NCBI GenBank assembly: GCA_964393895.1
Contig: CAYMWP010000114.1
Location: forward strand, 1-15,260
Length of the DNA stretch: 15,260 nt
From: B4-G1 sp964393895
GTDB lineage: Bacteria > Chloroflexota > Anaerolineae > B4-G1
Direction: 5' to 3'
A program made the translations under genes and the position numbers. Positions 6,161 to 12,394 of this stretch are shown here, in pieces. The notes below the pieces were generated by a model. The model worked only from the letters and a program-made list of their open reading frames with translations, was not told where the DNA came from and made no database searches. Every line of letters starts with the position of its first letter. Within the stretch, counting starts at the first letter, position 1.

Positions 6161-7636
6161 ATGGAACTCTATCAACTGACCATCCACGAGGCCCGCGACC
6201 GGTTGGCTGCCGGGGAGATTTCGGCGCTCGAATTGACCGAGGCGGTGCTGGAGCGCATCCTGGCAGTGGATAACCACGTCAAGGCGTACCTGACGCTGAC
6301 GCCGGAGAGCGCGTTGGATCAGGCTCGCTCCGCCGACGCGCGCCGCGCCGCTGGCGAGGACGGCCCGCTGCTGGGGATTCCTCTGGCGGTCAAGGACGTG
6401 CTCTGCACCAAGAGCGTGCCCGCCACCTGCGGCTCCCGCATTTTGGAGGATTTCGTCCCGCCCTACGATGCGACCGCCGTGGCCCACCTCAAGGCAGCTG
6501 GCGCGATCATCCTGGGCAAGACCAACACCGACGAGTTCGCGATGGGCTCCTCCACAGAGAACTCGGCCTTTTTCACCACGCGCAATCCCTGGGACCTGAC
6601 CCGCGTGCCGGGCGGAAGCAGCGGCGGGAGCGCGGCCGCCGTCGCCGCCGACGAGTGCCTGGGCGCGCTGGGCAGCGACACCGGCGGCAGCGTGCGCCAG
6701 CCAGCGGCTCTGTGCTCCGTCGTCGGCCTCAAGCCCACCTACGGGCGGGTCAGCCGGTATGGACTGATCGCCTTTGCCTCCTCACTGGACCAGATCGGTG
6801 TGCTGGCCAAGGACGTCACCGACGCTGGCATATTGTTGGGAGCCATCGCCGGCCACGACCCCCGCGATTCCACCTCGCTGGGCGCGCCGGTGCCGGATTA
6901 CGCCAACAAGTTGTCGGGCAACGGATTGGGGAAAAGAACGGATTTGCGGGGGGTGCGGGTCGGCGTGCCGCAAGAGTACTTTATCGAGGGTATGCAGCCG
7001 GAGGTGGAAGCGGCGGTGCGCGCGGCGGTGGACGTGCTGGCCGACCTGGGGGCCGAGGTGTGTGAGGTCAGCTTGCCCCACACCGACTATGCCCTGCCGG
7101 TCTACTATCTCATCGCCCCGGCCGAGGCCAGCGCCAACCTGGCCCGCTACGACTCTGTGCGCTACGGCCTGCGGGTCGAGGGCGGCGGCCTGATCGAGAC
7201 GTACAAAGCCACGCGCGGCCAGGGCTTTGGGCCGGAGGTCAAGCGGCGCATCATGCTGGGCACTTATGCCCTCTCGGCCGGCTACTACGACGCCTACTAT
7301 CTCAAGGCGCAGAAGGCGCGCACGCTCATCAAGGCCGATTTCGACGCCGCCTTCGAGCAGGTGGACATTATCGTCGCTCCCACCAGTCCCACTACCGCTT
7401 TCCCCATCGGCGAAAAGAGCGGCGACCCGTTGCAGATGTACCTGGCCGACGTCTTCACGCTCTCAATGAACCTGGCCAGCATCTGCGGGCTGAGCCTGCC
7501 CTGCGGCTTTGACGGGGCCGGTCTGCCCATCGGTATGCAGGTGATGGGGCCGCCGCTGGGCGAGGAACGGGTGCTGCGCCTGGCCCACGCCTACGAGCAG
7601 GCGACGGAATGGCATACGCGGAGGCCACCTCTATGA
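6161..7636 (+). CDS. gatA: Asp-tRNA(Asn)/Glu-tRNA(Gln) amidotransferase subunit A
   Basis: The 491-residue amidase-signature subunit releases ammonia from glutamine and passes it to GatB for amidation of mischarged tRNA. The Ser-cisSer-Lys triad is visible: K78 in GIPLAVKDVL, S153 in PGGSSGGSAAA, and nucleophile S177 in GSDTGGSVRQPAA. Each is one residue offset from the well-studied staphylococcal enzyme. KPTYGRVSRYGLIAFASSLDQ and the C-terminal glycine-rich GLPIGMQVMG are typical of GatA as opposed to other amidases. Length is normal. The ATG follows the hicA tail by 2 nt with no strong ribosome binding site, so translation may have depended on coupling to the upstream frame. The stop overlaps the next start (ATGA at 7633-7636). 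Confidence 0.97.
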   Translation: MELYQLTIHEARDRLAAGEISALELTEAVLERILAVDNHVKAYLTLTPESALDQARSADARRAAGEDGPLLGIPLAVKDVLCTKSVPATCGSRILEDFVPPYDATAVAHLKAAGAIILGKTNTDEFAMGSSTENSAFFTTRNPWDLTRVPGGSSGGSAAAVAADECLGALGSDTGGSVRQPAALCSVVGLKPTYGRVSRYGLIAFASSLDQIGVLAKDVTDAGILLGAIAGHDPRDSTSLGAPVPDYANKLSGNGLGKRTDLRGVRVGVPQEYFIEGMQPEVEAAVRAAVDVLADLGAEVCEVSLPHTDYALPVYYLIAPAEASANLARYDSVRYGLRVEGGGLIETYKATRGQGFGPEVKRRIMLGTYALSAGYYDAYYLKAQKARTLIKADFDAAFEQVDIIVAPTSPTTAFPIGEKSGDPLQMYLADVFTLSMNLASICGLSLPCGFDGAGLPIGMQVMGPPLGEERVLRLAHAYEQATEWHTRRPPL

Positions 7637-8025
7637 GCCGAGAGACGGACATTCAGGCCTGGCTGGAATACGCAGAAGCAGATCGTCGCTCTGCCCACAG
7701 CGCGATGGGGGCGGATGACTACAGGGACGTGGCGTTTCACTGCCAGCAAGCAGTGGAGAAACTGTTAAAGGCAGTCATCGTCCAACAGACTGGTCAGCGC
7801 CCTCCTTACGAACACAATCTTTGGAAACTCTGGCAGGGTATCTCTGGCATCATGTGCCCCCCGGATGTCCAGCAAGTGCTGGCTGCCCTGAATCCACACT
7901 ACTTCCTGACCAGGTATCCGGGCGTGGGCGTAGAGTACGACCTAGTGGCCGCTCAGGAGATGATAGAGCGCATGGAGCGCGTGTGGCAATGGCTTACAGA
8001 GATCGTGAACTTGCGAAGCGAATAG
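7633..8025 (+). CDS. HEPN domain protein, likely RNase toxin of a HEPN-MNT module
   Basis: A 130-residue, mostly alpha-helical protein with the HEPN pattern: WLEYAEADRRSAHSAM, then YRDVAFHCQQAVEKLLKAVI, and a terminal helix. R31-D-V-A-F-H36 fits the RX4-6H signature that forms the RNase active site in HEPN toxins. In characterised pairs HEPN proteins (HepT) are endoribonucleases silenced by AMPylation from the MNT partner (family knowledge). The ATG at 7633 has GGAGG 8 nt upstream and shares ATGA with the gatA stop, so a longer start at 7609 inside gatA is disfavoured. The gene overlaps the MNT gene by 37 nt. An alternative is a non-toxic HEPN protein; the intact R/H pair favours activity. 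Confidence 0.85.
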   Translation: MSRETDIQAWLEYAEADRRSAHSAMGADDYRDVAFHCQQAVEKLLKAVIVQQTGQRPPYEHNLWKLWQGISGIMCPPDVQQVLAALNPHYFLTRYPGVGVEYDLVAAQEMIERMERVWQWLTEIVNLRSE

Positions 8026-8402
8026 CCCACTACCTGGCGTTCGTGGGGCAGCACGTGCGGGTAGAGCGTGCTTTCCTGTACGGATCGTATGCGTACGGCA
8101 TTCCCCGTTCGCGCAGCGACGTAGACCTGGTAGTGCTGTCCCCAGGCTTTGTGCAGATGGACCGCCGCCGCCGCCAGGAGCAATTGGCCATCTGGGCCTG
8201 GCAGGCAGGAGTCGGAGACATCGAAGCCTTGGGGCTGACACCAGAGGAATTCGAGGCCGCCAGCGACCTGAGCCTGCTGGGCGAGGTGCGCGAAAAAGGT
8301 GTCGTTATCTACGATGCCGACCGCCCAGAGCGTACCCCGGCTATGGCGCTGCGCGAGCGGCGGGCGGAGTATGGAGTGCGTGAGAAAAAGGAGCAAAAAT
8401 GA
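7989..8402 (+). CDS. MNT-type minimal nucleotidyltransferase, partner/antitoxin of the HEPN protein
   Basis: A 137-residue DNA polymerase beta-like nucleotidyltransferase. The signature FLYGSYAYGIPRSRSDVDLVV gives G32-S33 and the metal-binding pair D44/D46, and D77 in VGDIEAL is a candidate third carboxylate. In characterised systems MntA transfers AMP from ATP to the HEPN toxin. The start is uncertain: ATG at 7989 lies about 11 nt after GGAG, whereas an in-frame GTG at 7983 has a 5-nt spacing. Both lie inside the end of the HEPN gene, giving strong translational coupling. The C-terminus is basic and charged (RERRAEYGVREKKEQK). Its stop overlaps the galU start (ATGA). Confidence 0.88.
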   Translation: MAYRDRELAKRIAHYLAFVGQHVRVERAFLYGSYAYGIPRSRSDVDLVVLSPGFVQMDRRRRQEQLAIWAWQAGVGDIEALGLTPEEFEAASDLSLLGEVREKGVVIYDADRPERTPAMALRERRAEYGVREKKEQK

Positions 8403-9259
8403 AAGGCATCATCACCATCGCCGGATATGGCACCCGCTTTCTGCCGGCGTCCAAGGCGATCCCCAAGGAAATGATTCCCATCGCAGGAGTGCCGCTGATT
8501 CAATACCACGTGGAAGGTCTGGTGGCGGCCGGTATCACCGAGATCATCGTCGTCGTGCGCGGGGGCAGCGAGATGGTCCAGCAGCACTTTGCCCCCACTC
8601 CTGACCTGGAGCGATACCTGGAGAAATCGGGCAAGCTGGAGCTATTGGAGGAGATGCGTCGCATCTCTCGGATGGCCGAGATCATCTTTGTGCGCCAGCC
8701 CGAGACACTGCCCTACGGCAACGGGTCTCCGGCCCTGGCTGCCCGCAATTGGCTCAACCCTGGCGAGCCGTTCTACTACATGTTCGGCGACGACATCATC
8801 ATCAGCGACGTGCCAGTGCCGCAGCAGATGCTCGCCTCGTTCAACAAATACCGGCCGGCGGTCGTCCTCGCCACACAGAGCGTGCCGGACGACGAGACTC
8901 ACCTGTACGGCTGCATCGAACTGCAACCCGGCAGCGACAACGTCATGCAGCGCATCGTCGAGAAACCTGCGCCCGGCGCCGCCCCCTCTAACTGGGTCCA
9001 AATCGGCCACTTTATCTTTACGCCGGAGCTGTTCGACGTGCTAGAGACCCTGGAGACAGGCAAGGGGGGCGAGCTTTGGCTGGCTGACGCGATAGACCGG
9101 CTGGCCGCCCGCTCGACCGTCATCGTGCAGCCCATTGAGGGCCAGTGGATGGCCGCCGGAGACCCGCTGCGCCAACTGAAAGCTTGCATTGAGGTGGCCC
9201 TGCGGCGCGACGACATGCGAGCCGAGCTGGTCGAGTACCTGCGCACACTCGAGTTGTGA
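8399..9259 (+). CDS. galU: UTP-glucose-1-phosphate uridylyltransferase (GalU-type)
   Basis: A 286-residue nucleotidyltransferase making UDP-glucose from UTP and glucose-1-phosphate. The nucleotide-binding loop AGYGTRFLPASKAIPKEM-IPI is the GalU signature, followed by PLIQYHVEGL, MFGDDIIIS (Asp binding metal), RIVEKP and GGELWLADAI. The usual GLGHAV motif after the FVRQPE element is replaced by LPYGNGSPALAA, and GxGTR carries Tyr where Leu is common. A different sugar or nucleotide preference is therefore possible, so the gene symbol is tentative. Length is normal. The ATG has AAGGAG 5 nt upstream and overlaps the MNT stop by 4 nt (ATGA). UDP-glucose would serve envelope glycan synthesis; a link with the glycosyltransferase at 4040-5155 is only suggested. 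Confidence 0.88.
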   Translation: MKGIITIAGYGTRFLPASKAIPKEMIPIAGVPLIQYHVEGLVAAGITEIIVVVRGGSEMVQQHFAPTPDLERYLEKSGKLELLEEMRRISRMAEIIFVRQPETLPYGNGSPALAARNWLNPGEPFYYMFGDDIIISDVPVPQQMLASFNKYRPAVVLATQSVPDDETHLYGCIELQPGSDNVMQRIVEKPAPGAAPSNWVQIGHFIFTPELFDVLETLETGKGGELWLADAIDRLAARSTVIVQPIEGQWMAAGDPLRQLKACIEVALRRDDMRAELVEYLRTLEL

Positions 9260-9474
9260 TCGCGGTGAACAGAGTCGTCGAGTGCTACGCTGGTCACCGC
9301 TACCCGGAGCGCCCGCGCGCCTTCCTCTGGGAAGGGGAACGGTTGACAGTGAAAGAGATCGAGCAGCAGTGGCGCACGCCATCCGGCCCGTCCTTCCACG
9401 TACGCACCGCTGACGGCCGCCGCTTCATCCTGGCCTACGACGAGGCCGCCGATGAGTGGAGTATCCAACGGTAG
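9256..9474 (+). CDS. Small conserved-looking protein of unknown function
   Basis: 72 residues reading ...RVVECYAGHRYPERPRAFLW, EGERLTVKEIEQQWRTP, then a strand-rich end with VRTADGRRFILAYDEAADEW. The alternating hydrophobic pattern suggests a small beta-barrel-like fold; there is no signal peptide or membrane segment. It faintly resembles the small domain called DUF6504, but I cannot confirm this. The GTG at 9256 overlaps the galU TGA (GTGA), so it is translationally coupled; a second GTG at 9265 is an alternative start. It is the last gene of the gatC-galU cluster. The periodic residue pattern and precise coupling argue that it is a real gene. Confidence 0.7.
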   Translation: MIAVNRVVECYAGHRYPERPRAFLWEGERLTVKEIEQQWRTPSGPSFHVRTADGRRFILAYDEAADEWSIQR

Positions 9475-9501
9475 GCTAATCGAACACCATCTCAGCCCTC
9501 C

Positions 9502-9538
9502 ATATATTGGGCAAGTCTGTGCGGCAAGCCCAATATGT
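9502..9538. repeat. Inverted repeat after the gatC-galU cluster
   Basis: ATATTGGGC (9504-9512) pairs exactly with GCCCAATAT (9528-9536) around a 15-nt loop, and the stem can be extended by a G-T and an A-T pair. It is 30 nt past the last stop codon. No T-run follows on +, so a role as terminator or RNA 3' stem is possible but not shown. Confidence 0.5.
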
Positions 9539-9597
9539 GCGGGTGAAATGCAGCAACCTGATAGAATCTCGCCGTTTTCTACCCGTCCAAATACATC

Positions 9598-9665
9598 GGG
9601 TGTGTTTCATTTCAGTAGAGACCCTAGACCTCCGAGGTCTTGCCCAACCCATTTGAAACACACCC
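9598..9665 (+). mobile_element. MITE-like element, short form (copy B), 68 bp
   Basis: Perfect 12-bp terminal inverted repeats GGGTGTGTTTCA (9598-9609) and TGAAACACACCC (9654-9665). A central palindrome AGACCTCCGAGGTCT lies at 9626-9640. It is flanked by a perfect 9-bp direct repeat AAATACATC (9589-9597 and 9666-9674), read as a target-site duplication. Same orientation as copy C; opposite to copy A. It lies 30 bp upstream of the promoter of the first M23 gene. No coding capacity. Confidence 0.9.
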
Positions 9666-9694
9666 AAATACATCTTGCGCTGCCTAACGTTCAG

Positions 9695-9723
9695 TTGTCA
9701 TCGCTTCTCTTTGATGGTATAAT
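9695..9723 (+). promoter_or_regulatory. Sigma70-type promoter of the LysM-M23 gene pair
   Basis: TTGTCA (9695-9700), a 17-nt spacer and a perfect TATAAT (9718-9723). Transcription should start near 9730, so the coding start must lie downstream, which supports the ATG at 9774. Confidence 0.75.
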
Positions 9724-9773
9724 GACTCGTGAGATTGGCAACTGTTTTGTTGCACAACCTCGGACAGAATGCA

Positions 9774-10994
9774 ATGAAAAAATTACCACTCTCTCTTTCC
9801 GTAGCTAGGAAGAGATATGCGGCCAATGCCGGTTCCTCTCGCTCGCGCCCTTTGCCCTTACGCTTTGTAACCTGGTGCGTAATCATGGTTTGGCGTGCGG
9901 GTGTGGATTGGCGCGCCAAACGCCCTTTCCTGACCCGCGCGACCGCTCACCTGAGTATCATTGCCCTCACCCTGATCACTATCGCTCTGAGTGGTGTGGG
10001 AATCCCGGCCCCGCGGGCCGCTATGGGAGGGTCGTCCGACGACGATGGGAGAGCTTGGGAACAAGTTGCTTTGACAGAACAGCAAGCAACCCCTCTGCCA
10101 GCCGACTCCCTACCTACTAATTGGTCCATCGGGTCTGATGCCGGTGTGGTGACCCGGTTGCCCGTCCCTGACACGACCATTCCAGACCGGGTGCGGGACA
10201 AGGTCGTCGCCTACGTCGTCCAGGCGGGCGACACTATTTACGACATCGCCGCGCAGTTCGGCCTCTCGCCAAACACGCTCGTTTGGAGCAACCGCGAGGG
10301 TCTCAACGACGCCCCCTGGCTCATCCAGCCGGGGCTCGAGCTTTTCATCCTTCCCGTTGACGGAGTGTATCACACCGTACGCGCCGGAGAGGGTGTGGCG
10401 AGCATCGCGAGTGAATACGGGGTCGAGTCTGAGGCTTTGTACAACGAGTGGAACGGCCTCGAGGATGGGGAACAACCGCGCGAGGGACAATTGCTCGTCG
10501 TGCCGGGCGGTCAGGGGGAGGAAGTGGACTGGACGCCGCCCCCCCTATACCCTAGCCCTGGGCCGGCAGGTCTCAGCTATGGGATTTGTAGAGGGGCAGC
10601 GGTTTCCGGGCCCGGCGCCAACGGTTGGTTCGCCTATCCCACGGGGAGTTCTCGCGTCTCGGGCTGGTACTTTCACGACCCGCGCAACCCGACGCACATC
10701 GGGCTGGACTATGCCTGCCGGACGGGCGATCCTCTATATGCTGCCGATAACGGCGTCGTGACTATCGCGGGATGGAACGGAGGCTACGGTATCCTGGTCG
10801 AGGTCAACCACGGCAATGGCTTTGTCACCCGCTACGGCCACTTTAGCGAGTTGGCTGTGGGGTGCGGGCAATCAGTCTATCAGGGCTCTTTGCTGGGTTA
10901 TTGCGGCAGCACAGGTTGGTCTAGCGGCGCCCACCTCCACTTTGAGATTCGTCATCAGGGGGTGCCGCAGGATCCACAGGCCTACCTGCCTTGA
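9774..10994 (+). CDS. Membrane-anchored LysM-LysM-M23 peptidoglycan endopeptidase (first of two paralogues)
   Basis: A 406-residue protein predicted to bind and cut cell-wall peptides outside the membrane. After a basic cytoplasmic N-terminus of about 60 residues comes one hydrophobic segment (HLSIIALTLITIALSGVGI), acting as anchor or late signal. Two LysM-like repeats follow (VQAGDTIYDIAAQFGLSPNTL and VRAGEGVASIASEYGVESEAL), each ending in an LxxxPxxG-type element. A C-terminal LytM/M23 domain retains zinc ligands H308 and D312 (HIGLD), H356 (RYGHFS) and the HLHFE motif H387/H389, so it should be catalytically competent. Several cysteines in the M23 domain (CRTG, VGCG, YCGS) are absent from the paralogue. 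The ATG at 9774 was chosen over an in-frame start at 9729, which coincides with the predicted transcription start. It ends 9 nt before the second gene. Confidence 0.9.
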   Translation: MKKLPLSLSVARKRYAANAGSSRSRPLPLRFVTWCVIMVWRAGVDWRAKRPFLTRATAHLSIIALTLITIALSGVGIPAPRAAMGGSSDDDGRAWEQVALTEQQATPLPADSLPTNWSIGSDAGVVTRLPVPDTTIPDRVRDKVVAYVVQAGDTIYDIAAQFGLSPNTLVWSNREGLNDAPWLIQPGLELFILPVDGVYHTVRAGEGVASIASEYGVESEALYNEWNGLEDGEQPREGQLLVVPGGQGEEVDWTPPPLYPSPGPAGLSYGICRGAAVSGPGANGWFAYPTGSSRVSGWYFHDPRNPTHIGLDYACRTGDPLYAADNGVVTIAGWNGGYGILVEVNHGNGFVTRYGHFSELAVGCGQSVYQGSLLGYCGSTGWSSGAHLHFEIRHQGVPQDPQAYLP

Positions 10995-11003
10995 GGGGAA
11001 ACA

Positions 11004-12182
11004 ATGCAACTAGAACTAGGCAACGCTTTGCCATTAACCAGGGCGCAGAAACACTTTGTGTCCGTGCGCCGTTGGTCAGAAAAGGCTTTTCTGCACGCTT
11101 TTGCCTGGCTGGCGACTACGGTCTACTGGATGATTAGCGACTGGCGCGGTTGGTTGCCACTGTTCACGCGCACGAGCGCCCATTTAGCCATCGTCGCTGT
11201 GACGATCATGGCCATTGCGTTGAGCGGCATGGAGTGGCCCGCCCAGGCCGCTTCCGATCTGCCCGCGCCCGTCCTGTCCGCCTCCGCTGAGAATGGAAAG
11301 AGCGAGGACGACACAGAAGATGTGTTGGCCGCTCTCAACGGTCACAACGGGGCGGCCTCTCTGAATGGCGGCAACCGGCCCAATGGAACCATCACTCGGC
11401 TGGCCCAGCCGAACACTATCTTCCCCGAACGCCCGCGCTTGGACATTATCACCTATACCGTTCAGGTAGGCGACACGGTTCAGGGCATCGCCGATCTTTT
11501 CCGTCTGAACCCTACGACGGTTATGTGGGCCAATCCTGCCGTCGAAGATGCCCCCGACCTGTTGCGGATCGGCCAGGAAGTAACCATTCTGCCGATTGAC
11601 GGAGTATACCACGAGGTGGCTGAGGGCGACTTGCTGGAATCTATCGCCGAAAAGTACGAGGTAGAGCCAGAGGCCATCGTCGCCTGCGAGTACAATCACC
11701 TGGAATCCGCCGACCAGCCGCTCGAAGCTGGAATTTACCTCGTCGTGCCGGGGGGGGAAAAGCCCTACGTACCCAAAGTTGTAACCACTTACACCGGGTC
11801 TGTGCCTGAGGGCGCTCGTGGTACGGGGCTGTTCCAATGGCCTGTGCTGGGCAGAATCACCCAAGGATACTGGTACGGCCACCGGGCGATTGACATTGGC
11901 GCTCCCACCGGCAGTGCGGTGATGGCGGCCGATGGCGGCTTTGTCAGCTTTGCCGGCTGGACGGACGTGGGTTATGGCTACCTGATCGTGATTGACCACG
12001 CCAACGGCTTTGCCACTTATTATGCCCACTTGAGCAACATATACGTCTCGACAGGACAAGCGGTGGAGCGCGGGCAGGTCACCGGCGCCGTAGGCAGCAC
12101 GGGGTGGTCCACCGGCCCGCACCTACACTTCGAGGTGCGTTACTATGGGACGCAACAGAACCCGCGGGCCTATTTGCCGTAG
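11004..12182 (+). CDS. Membrane-anchored LysM-LysM-M23 peptidoglycan endopeptidase (second paralogue)
   Basis: A 392-residue protein with the same order as its upstream neighbour: cytoplasmic N-terminus of about 55 residues, membrane segment (HLAIVAVTIMAIALSGMEW), a low-complexity linker with Asn and Gly, two LysM repeats (VQVGDTVQGIADLFRLNPTTV and VAEGDLLESIAEKYEVEPEAI), and a C-terminal M23 domain. Zinc ligands are H293 and D297 (HRAID), H342 (YYAHLS) and H373/H375 (HLHFE). The pair look like a tandem duplication followed by clear divergence. GAGGGG sits 5 nt before the ATG, and the intergenic gap is 9 nt, so both are read from the promoter at 9695-9723. A strong hairpin terminator lies 20 nt after the stop. 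Expected role: cell-wall remodelling or division, outside the membrane. Confidence 0.92.
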   Translation: MQLELGNALPLTRAQKHFVSVRRWSEKAFLHAFAWLATTVYWMISDWRGWLPLFTRTSAHLAIVAVTIMAIALSGMEWPAQAASDLPAPVLSASAENGKSEDDTEDVLAALNGHNGAASLNGGNRPNGTITRLAQPNTIFPERPRLDIITYTVQVGDTVQGIADLFRLNPTTVMWANPAVEDAPDLLRIGQEVTILPIDGVYHEVAEGDLLESIAEKYEVEPEAIVACEYNHLESADQPLEAGIYLVVPGGEKPYVPKVVTTYTGSVPEGARGTGLFQWPVLGRITQGYWYGHRAIDIGAPTGSAVMAADGGFVSFAGWTDVGYGYLIVIDHANGFATYYAHLSNIYVSTGQAVERGQVTGAVGSTGWSTGPHLHFEVRYYGTQQNPRAYLP

Positions 12183-12202
12183 GGTTGGCAGGTTCGTAGA
12201 GC

Positions 12203-12243
12203 AAAGCGGGAATCCTCACCAGTGTGGTGAGGATTCCCGCTTT
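12203..12243 (+). terminator. Strong hairpin terminator after the M23 pair
   Basis: AAAGCGGGAATCCTCACC (12203-12220) and GGTGAGGATTCCCGCTTT (12226-12243) form a perfect 18-bp stem with a 5-nt loop (AGTGT). The T-run is only three bases long, but A on the left arm makes it usable in both directions. It separates the M23 pair from the converging rny gene. Confidence 0.85.
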
Positions 12244-12286
12244 CTGTGGTATAACGTGCTCGTTTAGCGTGCAGGATAAATCAGGT

Positions 12287-12352
12287 GGGTGTGTTTCATT
12301 TCAGTAGACCCTAGACCTCGGAGGTCTTACCCAACTCATTTAAAACACCCCC
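12287..12352 (+). mobile_element. MITE-like element, short form (copy C), 66 bp
   Basis: Left end GGGTGTGTTTC (12287-12297); the right end AAAACACCCCC (12342-12352) is a two-mismatch version of the expected GAAACACACCC. The central palindrome AGACCTCGGAGGTCT is at 12313-12327. Flanking 9-mers AAATCAGGT (12278-12286) and AAACCAGGT (12353-12361) differ by one base and are read as an ageing target-site duplication. It aligns with copy B over its whole length except for a 2-nt gap. It lies between the M23 terminator and the end of rny. Confidence 0.85.
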
Positions 12353-12394
12353 AAACCAGGTTTCGCTTCGCTTGCGCAACCTAATGTCGTGCAC

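Noticed and set aside
9729..9773. 15-residue upstream extension of the first M23 protein
   Set aside because: It begins at the predicted transcription start of the TTGTCA-17-TATAAT promoter, so it cannot have a translated leader.
11184..12122. 312-codon open frame on - opposite the second M23 gene
   Set aside because: Antisense shadow of a clear LysM-M23 protein; no motifs.
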